Positions 1 through 4,539 of a DNA stretch of 7,428 nucleotides are shown piece by piece; position 1 is the stretch's first letter, and each line of letters starts with the position of its first letter. The stretch is from Donghicola sp041224595 (GTDB lineage Bacteria > Pseudomonadota > Alphaproteobacteria > Rhodobacterales > Rhodobacteraceae): positions 1 through 7,428 of the forward strand of contig NZ_JBGFGN010000014.1 of NCBI RefSeq assembly GCF_041224595.1. Reading direction: 5' to 3'. The notes under the pieces are model-generated. The model was not told the origin of the DNA. It did no database searches and worked only from the letters and a program-made list of their open reading frames with translations. A program made the translations under genes and the position numbers.

Positions 1-414
1 GAACCGGCGGTTCCCTAGACGGACAGGGCGCGCTTGCGCGACCTGGCCCAAGGATGCGGGCGGCGTTCGGCTTGACCGAACCCCCCGCCAGTGTGATAGC
101 CGCGCTCGCGCGGGGATCTCGATATTCTCTTGTCGACCAAGTGGCCGCGGGCGCGACCTGGGGGCTGCCTGCCCCCGCAAAAGGCCGAGGGAACCGAGGG
201 AAGATCGTCACCCGAAGGGCCGAGATTTGCGCGTCGAACGGACCATGCCCCCGCGTCGATCCGCTGGCTCGGGACGAGACGGCGGGCGGCGCACCTGGGG
301 GGCAGGGACGGGCGGCGCGGAAAGCTCGGGGAGTGGGCCGGTGCAGCCGGCGCACGAGTAGAGCCTGGTCCTGGGCGGGCGTGTCCTCGCGCTACTGCAC
401 GAGGTCACGAACGA
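1..414. other. GC-rich stretch without a convincing gene
   Basis: Several frames stay open here because the DNA is GC-rich and stop codons are rare. Their translations are low-complexity (Arg, Pro, Gly, Ala), lack a good ribosome site, and show no family resemblance. Two simple hairpins are visible, gaacc-ggc-ggttc at 1-13 and ccgcg-ctcg-cgcgg at 100-113, plus one copy of the intergenic repeat listed separately at 160-221. I see no promoter, RNA gene or origin-like iterons. It could be the decayed end of a neighbouring gene outside the window. Confidence 0.5.
160..221 (+). repeat. Intergenic repeat, copy A (degenerate)
   Basis: A hairpin gggggc-tgcct-gccccc (160-176) is followed by a gagg...gaggGAAGAT segment and then CCCGAAGGGCC (211-221). 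The same order of blocks occurs at 1690-1776, where the hairpin differs by one loop base. From memory, elements with this hairpin followed by CCCCCGAGGATA...GAAGATGAA are common between genes in Rhodobacteraceae, often just after stop codons. This copy is shorter and more diverged than copy B. Its function is unknown; a transcription-termination or mRNA-stabilising role is inference. Confidence 0.5.
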
Positions 415-582
415 TCAGGATTTGCCATGCCCGGAAAACAAAGCATCAAGCCTCTTCTGGGCAAAGGACACCAACGCCTCCGCGTCGTTCAGAGCATCGA
501 CCGGATCACGCTGCATCAGCGCCGTTTTTGCATCACGCAGCCAAGTCGATTGCGTCAGCTCGATCTCTCTCGGATGGGGCAT
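415..582 (-). CDS. Small hypothetical protein, 55 residues
   Basis: I do not recognise a named family. The protein begins MPHPREIELTQSTWLRDAK, is mostly amphipathic helix, and carries the stretch DPVDALNDAEALVSFAQ at residues 26-42, which reads like a real folded protein rather than a shadow frame. The start at 582 is preceded by GAGG with a five-base gap, a good ribosome site. The gene is divergent from vapBC, and the 78-base space between them holds the vapBC promoter and operator, so it could be co-regulated. A weak leftward promoter (TTGCGT at 647-642, TATGGA 17 bases on) lies within the same operator. It ends at a TGA at 417-415 with no clear terminator beyond. Being short, it could still be spurious. 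Confidence 0.55.
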   Translation of the reverse strand: MPHPREIELTQSTWLRDAKTALMQRDPVDALNDAEALVSFAQKRLDALFSGHGKS

Positions 583-597
583 CTTTTCCTCGCATGG

Positions 598-658
598 TTG
601 ACTAAACCGGCCTGTATATCCATAATGACATATACGGATATACGCAACAGGATATACA
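598..658 (+). promoter_or_regulatory. vapBC promoter with overlapping operator repeats
   Basis: A sigma70-type promoter is visible: -35 TTGACT at 598-603, a 17-base spacer, and -10 CATAAT at 621-626. This puts the transcript start near 633 and leaves a short leader before vapB at 661. Over it lies a perfect inverted repeat, TGTATATCC (613-621) with GGATATACA (650-658). An additional GGATATAC (636-643) forms a direct repeat with the 650 copy at a 14-base period. VapB-type antitoxins usually repress their own operon by binding such palindromes, so autoregulation by VapB/VapBC is the natural reading. The binding itself is inferred. Confidence 0.75.
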
Positions 659-660
659 CC

Positions 661-909
661 ATGCCCGGACTATTCATCAGGGATGAGGCGGTGAACGCGC
701 TGGCTGTGGAAGCGATGAAGCTGACCGGCGCAGAGAACAAAACCGAGGCCGTGCGAGCTGCCTTGAATGCTGCCATTGCTGCCGCAAAGGATCAAGTGCC
801 GCTTCTCGAACGTCTTGAAGCTGCACGGATTCTTGCCGACAAGATTGGTCCCGTCGATGCCGAATATGACGCGAAAGCGGATGCGGATGCGATGTGGGGT
901 GACGCTTGA
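661..909 (+). CDS. vapB: VapB-family antitoxin
   Basis: Predicted antitoxin of a type II toxin-antitoxin pair, 82 residues. It would bind and inhibit the ribonuclease toxin encoded next to it and, with it, repress the operon. The N-terminal part, with LFIRDEAVNALAVEAM and KTEAVRAAL (about residues 4-35), matches the Rv0623-like/PSK group of VapB proteins, in which a short beta strand plus helices form the DNA-binding dimer. The C-terminal third (LERLEAARILADKIGP onward) is the expected toxin-wrapping tail. The ATG at 661 has AGGA at 649-652, eight bases upstream. An in-frame ATG at 625 is rejected because it lies before the predicted transcript start. The stop TGA overlaps the vapC ATG by one base, so the two are translationally coupled. 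Confidence 0.88.
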   Translation: MPGLFIRDEAVNALAVEAMKLTGAENKTEAVRAALNAAIAAAKDQVPLLERLEAARILADKIGPVDAEYDAKADADAMWGDA

Positions 910-1328
910 TGTTCATCGACGCCTCCGCTGTCATCGCGATCCTGAACCGCGAACCGGGTTCGGACGAACTGGTCAAGCGGCTCGCGGCCAGCGACAAACG
1001 CCCGCTTTTCTCGCCGCTGTCTCGGTTCGAGGCCATTGTCGGATTGGCTCGATCCCGGTCGGGCAAGCACAAGACACCCGATGCGGAACAGATCGACGCC
1101 GCGCAAGCGGCAGTCGATCTGTTCTTCACCGAGGCCCGCGCCAAGAGCGTAATGATCTCGGACACCCTTGGAAGCGGAGCATTGGAAGCGGCCCGAACCT
1201 ATGGAAAGGCCGTAGGGCACGAGGCAGACCTGAATTTTGGGGACTGCTTCGCCTATGCCTGCGCCAAGGGATACCGGGCGGCTCTGCTCTACAAGGGCAA
1301 CGATTTCGCGAAGACCGACCTAGCCTGA
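909..1328 (+). CDS. vapC: VapC-family toxin, PIN-domain ribonuclease
   Basis: Predicted Mg2+-dependent endoribonuclease toxin, 139 residues, typical length for VapC. The PIN-domain acidic residues can be placed: Asp4 in MFIDASAVIAIL, Glu41 in SRFEAIVGLA, Asp112 in LNFGDCFAYA and Asp132 in GNDFAKTD. VapC toxins cleave tRNA or rRNA and stop translation when the labile antitoxin is lost, so the pair probably stabilises the element in its host. I chose the ATG at 909, which overlaps the vapB TGA by one base. A TTG at 906 adds one residue and is less likely. No frameshift or missing catalytic residue is seen. Which RNA it cuts cannot be read from the sequence. Confidence 0.9.
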   Translation: MFIDASAVIAILNREPGSDELVKRLAASDKRPLFSPLSRFEAIVGLARSRSGKHKTPDAEQIDAAQAAVDLFFTEARAKSVMISDTLGSGALEAARTYGKAVGHEADLNFGDCFAYACAKGYRAALLYKGNDFAKTDLA

Positions 1329-1338
1329 AAGGAACCAC

Positions 1339-1689
1339 ATGAAGACCACGGCCAAGATGACCGGGCAGCTCGCGGCTGCGGCGGTGGCCCTTTGGGCGAC
1401 TGCCGCCAGCGCCGAGGATACCCCGAACGATTGCGACCTGGTGCAAGCGGCGATGGCGCAGATGATCCAAGCCAATATCGGGAATATCCGCGCAACGGGA
1501 AACGCCCTGCAAAGTCAGGCGGCAGTCCTCGCCCGTCTCGCGAAGACAGGCGACGATGAAGCCTTGGCGGCGGCTGAGGCTGTTACGGAAAATCTGGGCG
1601 CGCTTCGTGTCCCGGCAGGTGCCGAGATAGCCGAAGGAATGCAGGCGCTTCGCAGGCTGTGCCCGGAGACGGGCACGACGACAGAGTAA
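1339..1689 (+). CDS. Exported hypothetical protein
   Basis: 116-residue protein of unknown function with a clear Sec signal peptide: MKTTAKMTGQ, a hydrophobic Ala-rich core to about residue 20, and an AxA cleavage site after Ala25 (TAASA/ED). The mature part is about 91 residues, mostly helical, with two cysteines (Cys32 and Cys108) that could form a disulfide in the periplasm. The start ATG has AAAGGA six bases upstream. It begins 10 bases after the vapC stop and is likely read from the vapBC promoter, an unusual partner for a toxin-antitoxin pair. It ends one base before the hairpin of repeat copy B. No family was recognised. Confidence 0.7.
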   Translation: MKTTAKMTGQLAAAAVALWATAASAEDTPNDCDLVQAAMAQMIQANIGNIRATGNALQSQAAVLARLAKTGDDEALAAAEAVTENLGALRVPAGAEIAEGMQALRRLCPETGTTTE

Positions 1690-1776
1690 GGGGGCTGTCT
1701 GCCCCCGCGCCTGGCGGCGCTCCCCCGAGGATACTGAGGGGAAGATGAAAGGCGGGAAGGCCAAGCCCGAAGGGCC
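1690..1776 (+). repeat. Intergenic repeat, copy B, with terminator-like hairpin
   Basis: It starts directly after the stop of the exported protein with a perfect hairpin, gggggc (1690-1695), loop tgtct, gccccc (1701-1706). A ggcggcgCTCCCCCGAGGATA segment, then GGGGAAGATGAAA and CCCGAAGGGCC follow. The block order matches copy A at 160-221. The hairpin lacks a T-run, so it may act as a weak terminator or 3' end stabiliser. Its resemblance to the common Rhodobacteraceae intergenic repeat is recalled from memory, not searched. Confidence 0.6.
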
Positions 1777-1781
1777 TGGCC
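1759..1781 (-). terminator. Hairpin downstream of the small basic-protein gene
   Basis: On the minus strand GGCCAGGCCC, loop TTC, GGGCTTGGCC makes a 10-pair stem with one G-U pair. It lies 13 bases beyond the stop codon of the gene at 1794-1955. The bases after it on the minus strand are pyrimidine-rich (TTCCCGCCTTTCATCTT) but not a clean T-run, so this is a probable rather than certain terminator. It may serve both converging transcripts. Confidence 0.45.
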
Positions 1782-1793
1782 GTCGCTGCCGCC

Positions 1794-1955
1794 CTACTCG
1801 GGGCGGCGCTTGATGGTGACACCTACCTTCAGGATGCCGAGGTTGATCGAAATCGTGAGGCTGAGGTCGATTGCGCGCAGCAGCTTGCGGATGGCACGGA
1901 GCCGACGAGCGGCGATGCGACGGAGCTGGATAGAACGCTTGCGAATGAATTTCAT
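1794..1955 (-). CDS. Small very basic protein, 53 residues
   Basis: No family recognised. The N-terminal half (MKFIRKRSIQLRRIAARRLR and on to about residue 28) is an Arg/Lys-rich amphipathic helix. The C-terminal half (ISINLGILKVGVTIKRRPE) alternates hydrophobic residues as a beta strand pair would. Such a protein would bind nucleic acid or a membrane; that is inference. The ATG at 1955 has AGGAGA with a fitting gap, much better than the ATG 13 codons upstream. Its leader and first 20 or so codons are mirrored by a decayed copy at 2044-2187. A leftward -35 TTGACG lies at 2016-2011. Confidence 0.6.
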   Translation of the reverse strand: MKFIRKRSIQLRRIAARRLRAIRKLLRAIDLSLTISINLGILKVGVTIKRRPE

Positions 1956-2100
1956 GGTCTGTCTCCTGATTGAAAAAACGAGGCTCGGTGACACGGCGGG
2001 AAAGGCGGGCCGTCAACACGCGCGCAGCGCCCCGGAGGGCTTGGTGTTGACGGCTCGCCGCGCCGTGTAGAGTGGCCGCTGTTTTTCAAGGAGACAGACC
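1956..2100. repeat. Imperfect inverted repeat of two divergent leaders
   Basis: The leftward leader (2019 to 1956 on the minus strand) and the rightward leader (2044 to 2100) are copies of each other with small gaps. Identical blocks are GTGTTGACGGC (2009-2019 and 2044-2054), CGCCGTGT, the T-run ending in CA, and AGGAGACAGACC (1956-1967 and 2089-2100). The centre, 2020-2043, is unique. Each arm carries a TTGACG that could be a -35 (2016-2011 leftward, 2047-2052 rightward). The rightward arm also has TAGAGT (2069-2074) after a 16-base spacer. The similarity continues past the start codon into coding sequence, so this is a gene-level duplication and not only an operator. Confidence 0.8.
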
Positions 2101-2187
2101 TTGCACCTTCGCTGGTGGGTCCAGTGTCGCATCGCCGCTTGTCGGCGGTTCGGAGCCGCAGGTTGCGAAGCGCAATCGGCCGCCCTC
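2101..2187 (+). pseudogene. Decayed inverted copy of the small basic-protein gene
   Basis: A perfect copy of the AGGAGACAGACC ribosome site stands in front of TTG rather than ATG. Bases 2126-2146 match 1901-1921 (minus strand) at 20 of 21 positions in the same reading frame: VQCRIAACRR against IQLRRIAARR. Two CGT arginine codons have become TGT cysteine. Downstream the shared GCGCAATCG block is in a shifted frame, so frame was lost after about 16 codons. A frame does stay open from the TTG to 2292, but it runs through a perfect palindrome and into the 3' end of ssb, and it has no family signal. I regard it as a relic, though expression of a short Cys-containing peptide is not excluded. Confidence 0.55.
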
Positions 2188-2206
2188 TCGATGAGGGCGG
2201 CCGATT
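2174..2206. terminator. Perfect 14-pair palindromic hairpin
   Basis: AATCGGCCGCCCTC (2174-2187), loop TCGAT, GAGGGCGGCCGATT (2193-2206) is a perfect inverted repeat, the strongest hairpin in this part. It lies 61 bases beyond the ssb stop on the minus strand and about 70 bases after the rightward leader, so it could end transcripts from both sides. There is no long T-run on either side, only TT from the stem. Just before it, 7 bases past ssb, a second stem GGCGGGCC-gtca-GGCCCGCC (2241-2260) is also present. Confidence 0.5.
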
Positions 2207-2267
2207 GGAAAAGGTGGACGCAGCGCCGCGCCCGTAGGGCGGCGGGCCGTCAGGCCCGCCCGGGCGG

Positions 2268-2618
2268 TCAGCCCGCCTGCCGTGCCATCTGACGGCGGAT
2301 CGCGTTCGAGTAGTTGTCAAAGCTCTCGGAGCTGAGGGACACGCCGTAGCGGGTTTCGCCGGTGGTCGGGTCTTCCCACTGTTCCTGGCGGATGGTTCCT
2401 TCGGAGCGGACCAGATCACCGGGAACGACGTTCTCCTTCGCCCATTTGGCGACGTTCTCGTTCCAGATATTCACCTCGTTCCAGAAAGGTTTCGACTGGA
2501 AGTCGCCGTTATTGTCCTTGCGGCCATATTCAGCGGCAATGGTGATGCGCAGCACGCCGTTGCCTTCCTTGAGCTGACCGACCCGCCCGACGATCTCGTA
2601 TTTGGCGAAGGTTTTCAT
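2268..2618 (-). CDS. ssb: Single-stranded DNA-binding protein, short plasmid type
   Basis: 116-residue protein of the SSB OB-fold family, which coats single-stranded DNA during replication, repair and conjugation. Family features are the VGRVGQL start of the first strand, FWNEVNIWNENVAKWAKENVVPGDLVRSEGTI in the middle (the W-x-aromatic strand and the K..GD..V turn of the OB fold) and YGVSLSSESFDNY near the end. It is shorter than chromosomal SSBs (usually about 150-180 residues) and ends QMARQAG, lacking the Gly-rich linker and the acidic DDDIPF-type tip that recruits repair proteins. The ATG at 2618 has AAGGAGA eight bases upstream. Its leader and most of its coding part are mirrored by a decayed copy at 2801-3036. 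Confidence 0.88.
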   Translation of the reverse strand: MKTFAKYEIVGRVGQLKEGNGVLRITIAAEYGRKDNNGDFQSKPFWNEVNIWNENVAKWAKENVVPGDLVRSEGTIRQEQWEDPTTGETRYGVSLSSESFDNYSNAIRRQMARQAG

Positions 2619-2686
2619 GATGTGTCTCCTTGGGAATGAGTGTTTCGATGAAGAACGGTCATGCTGGTCCTCGATGCGATCAAACC

Positions 2687-2723
2687 AAAAATCGGAGGGT
2701 CCGCAAAGCGGAAACCGATTTTT
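2687..2723. other. Nested hairpin at the centre of the ssb inverted duplication
   Basis: An outer stem AAAAATCGG (2687-2695) with CCGATTTTT (2715-2723) encloses an inner stem TCCGC-aaa-GCGGA (2700-2712). Both strands therefore end the stem in a run of T, the form of a bidirectional intrinsic terminator. It sits between the two divergent ssb arms, and sequence on both sides (for example CCGATTTTT followed by GGTTTGA or TGATTGA) is still alignable between arms. It may insulate the two leaders or simply mark the join of the duplication. Confidence 0.65.
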
Positions 2724-2800
2724 TGATTGAAGTGCGGGGCTTTAGCGCCGCGCGGTCGCAAAGAGAGGAACAAGCAATGTTCCGTTTGAGAAACACGGCC

Positions 2801-3036
2801 CAAGGCGACACAAACGAACCTGATCTGCGCGAATTTCGGTGGCGGTCATAGCTCAAGGAAGGGATCGGGTTGAAAAACCCGGTGCCACAGGATTCAATCG
2901 CAAGGACAATAACGGGGACGCTCGAAACCTGGGGTGGAGTGTCTGGCGAGGCATAATCTCAATATGGGCGAAGGTGACGGCGGGCCTCGATCTGGTCAGC
3001 ACCGGGGAACCAAAGGGCAGAGGGAAGCCACAGGAC
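2801..3036 (+). pseudogene. Decayed inverted copy of ssb
   Basis: Collinear blocks match the ssb gene read in the opposite direction. CAAGGCGACACA (2801-2812) matches the ssb ribosome site CAAGGAGACACA (2632-2621). GCTCAAGGAAGG (2851-2862) matches 2574-2563, and CGCAAGGACAATAACGG (2899-2915) matches 2522-2506. ATGGGCGAAGG (2964-2974) matches 2445-2435, and GATCTGGTC (2989-2997) matches 2417-2409. The start codon is gone, and indels shift frame between blocks, although RKDNNGD and WAK.....DLV are readable in one frame. Similarity fades near 3030, at about codon 90 of 116. The open frame that begins at GTG 2839 and runs into the nuclease gene is explained by this relic. Confidence 0.8.
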
Positions 3037-3501
3037 ATGCGAAAGAGACGGCGGGGAAAGCTGAAGCTCAAGAGCTGGCGACGGACAAGGAACCGGCGGA
3101 TGATCGTGGTTCTTGCGGCGGGTCTGATTGCCGGGGGCTGGCTGTCGATCGACACAAAGTCAGCTGCGGAAACTGTGAACCCTCGGTCGGTCTACGTCAT
3201 CGACGGCGATACCATAGACCTCAACGGCCAGCGGTTCCGCTTGGTCGGATTTGACACCCCCGAAGTCTATTCGCCTCGGTGCGACTACGAAAAGGCGCTC
3301 GGTGATGAAGCCACCAGACGGCTGCGCGAGCTGGTCGCCTCGGGCGAGCTGATCGAGCTGGCCATCCAGCCGGGGAAAGACAGATACGACCGGGGCTTGG
3401 CCCGGCTCTATGTCGGCCGCGAAGACGTGGCCGAAACCATGATCTCGGAAGGGCTGGCACGGCCCTATCGGGGAGGAAAGCGAAAGGGATGGTGTGAATG
3501 A
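3037..3501 (+). CDS. Membrane-anchored staphylococcal-nuclease-like protein
   Basis: Thermonuclease (SNase-family) phosphodiesterase, 154 residues from this start. The first 21 residues are strongly basic. Residues 22-38 (MIVVLAAGLIAGGWLSI) are a membrane or signal segment, so the nuclease domain is predicted outside the cytoplasm. In the domain (about 50-154) the catalytic set aligns with staphylococcal nuclease: Asp58 (VIDGDT), Arg68, Asp73, Thr74 and Glu76 (FRLVGFDTPE), and Arg119 (YDRGLARLY). It would cut DNA or RNA with Ca2+. Start choice is uncertain. ATG 3037 has weak AGGGA at 3021; ATG 3100, inside this frame, has AAGGA with an eight-base gap and would give 133 residues. The frame also opens upstream to GTG 2839 through an ssb relic. 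The stop overlaps the next gene by ATGA. Confidence 0.85.
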   Translation: MRKRRRGKLKLKSWRRTRNRRMIVVLAAGLIAGGWLSIDTKSAAETVNPRSVYVIDGDTIDLNGQRFRLVGFDTPEVYSPRCDYEKALGDEATRRLRELVASGELIELAIQPGKDRYDRGLARLYVGREDVAETMISEGLARPYRGGKRKGWCE

Positions 3502-4253
3502 GCTTTGATTGGGACAGGTTTTTGACTGACGCGGTGACGACACCCACGGGCAAGCGGTGGCTCGAAACTGCGGGCGATTGGGCCGACAAGAAGATCCAGC
3601 CTTTCAGCTTAGGCGAAGCTAGAGACTTCGTGGTGAAGGAAGAACGGAAGGATGATTGCGCGATTGATCCGCGAAAAATCGTCGGCACGTCTCATGCAAA
3701 ATATAATCAGGGCATGACCTGGCGCCAGTTCTTGGGGGCCGGGAAGAAAATCTCGACCAAGCTCGACGTTCTCGAATTGCGACCCGAGTATTACGATGAT
3801 CCGCTGGCCTTCGATAACGACCCCAACAACAAGTATGGCAACCCTGACGGCTGGCATCTTGCAGAGATTGGCAACGATCTCTTCATCACAGAAGGCAACC
3901 ACCGAAGCGTTATCGCGAAGTTCCGGGCGCATGAGGATGGTGTGACTTCGCAGCGGGTCTACTCCGTCCTTTCCCTAACGATTTCAGAAGATGCGATGCG
4001 GGCTTACGATAGGCTGCAAGCGGCCTATCTCCCCGGCGAGCGCGATTGCGGCCCAGAACGGCGGCTGATTTCCGACGCGAACGGGGTCAAGGTCTACCAA
4101 ATCCGTGTGCGGTGCGGTCTGCATGTGTTCGGGGGCGCACCTCTGAAAGATATGGAAGTCCATGAAGCGGCGGAGTTCGTCTCGAACAGAAACCGCCTGC
4201 GCAAAAAGGTCTTCGACTTCATCCCGAACCTCTATCAAAAAGTCTTCTCCTGA
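3498..4253 (+). CDS. Hypothetical protein with ParB/sulfiredoxin-like GNHR motif
   Basis: 251 residues, no confident family. The central part (about 84-142) runs KISTKLDVLELRPEYYDD, an Asp/Asn-rich loop, then WHLAEIGNDLFITEGNHRSVIAKF. A beta strand followed by x-G-N-H-R and a helix is the arrangement seen in ParB/sulfiredoxin-fold proteins, where this loop binds a nucleotide or phosphate; assignment to that fold is inference. Residues 60-80 (KIVGTSHAKYNQGMTWRQFL) and a basic C-terminal helix (SNRNRLRKKVFDF) follow no pattern I can name. No signal peptide, so cytoplasmic. Its ATG overlaps the nuclease stop (ATGA), so the two are translationally coupled and probably act in one process, although one is exported and the other not. 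Confidence 0.75.
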   Translation: MSFDWDRFLTDAVTTPTGKRWLETAGDWADKKIQPFSLGEARDFVVKEERKDDCAIDPRKIVGTSHAKYNQGMTWRQFLGAGKKISTKLDVLELRPEYYDDPLAFDNDPNNKYGNPDGWHLAEIGNDLFITEGNHRSVIAKFRAHEDGVTSQRVYSVLSLTISEDAMRAYDRLQAAYLPGERDCGPERRLISDANGVKVYQIRVRCGLHVFGGAPLKDMEVHEAAEFVSNRNRLRKKVFDFIPNLYQKVFS

Positions 4254-4302
4254 CCCTCTCGCTGCCGCGAATGCGGCTCCCGCGCGGATAGCGCCAGTCC
4301 TG

Positions 4303-4331
4303 CCAGGGCGGGGCCTTGTGCCCCGACCTGG
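4303..4331 (+). terminator. Hairpin after the nuclease operon
   Basis: CCAGG-g-CGGGGC (4303-4314), loop CTTGT, GCCCCG-a-CCTGG (4320-4331) forms an 11-pair stem with one internal mismatch, 49 bases after the stop of the 251-residue protein. There is no T-run on the plus strand, so it would be a weak or factor-assisted terminator. Confidence 0.4.
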
Positions 4332-4358
4332 GGGGACACCATGAGGCTGAGAAGACAG

Positions 4359-4384
4359 AAAAAAGGCCCCGCCGAAGCGGGGCC
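4359..4384 (-). terminator. Intrinsic terminator of the leftward operon
   Basis: On the minus strand GGCCCCGC, tetraloop TTCG, GCGGGGCC is followed directly by TTTTTT: an eight-pair GC stem with a stable UUCG loop and a U-tract, a textbook rho-independent terminator. It lies 155 bases beyond the zinc-protein gene and closes the transcript that carries the ParB-like gene, or a short transcript from the region 4385-4539. Confidence 0.92.
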
Positions 4385-4539
4385 GAGTGTCATCCTCACC
4401 ACAAGGATAATCGGGATGCTCGCGGCTCAACGCGCTGGCTTGCGGAGCGGCGGCGGAAATCTCGGGGCCTGATTGTTCTGGTTTGGTTCCATCCTAGCAC
4501 GGGCCATCAGGCGTTGCCAGCGCGGCGGATGATATGACT
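4385..4539 (-). other. Long 3' region before the terminator; possible short RNA
   Basis: No convincing gene. On the minus strand a weak promoter-like pair, TGGCAA then TAGGAT (4496-4491) after 17 bases, precedes a stretch that ends in the strong terminator. A transcript of about 130 bases would result. A 21-codon frame (4492-4427) begins MEPNQNNQAPRF but has no proper ribosome site. Near the end an ATCCT...AGGAT hairpin occurs. It may be just the 3' untranslated part of the operon. Confidence 0.25.

Noticed and set aside
54..605. Long open frame on the plus strand at the left end
   Set aside because: Low-complexity Arg/Pro/Ala translation with no ribosome site; it is a by-product of high GC.
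598..658. TATAC repeats considered as replication iterons
   Set aside because: Only three half-sites in an obvious promoter context; no initiator gene or AT-rich DnaA-box region nearby.
130..660. In-frame upstream extension of vapB
   Set aside because: The vapB promoter at 598-626 lies inside it, and the ATG at 661 has its own ribosome site and begins the family homology.
2101..2292. 63-codon frame from TTG as a real gene
   Set aside because: It runs through a perfect 14-pair palindrome and into the antisense of ssb; only its first ~16 codons align with the intact mirror gene. Kept as a pseudogene.
2767..2783. GGAAC-N7-GTTCC palindrome near ssb, considered as a LexA (SOS) box
   Set aside because: The alphaproteobacterial LexA site is a direct repeat (GTTC-N7-GTTC), not a palindrome, and this site is on the side of the relic, not the ssb leader.
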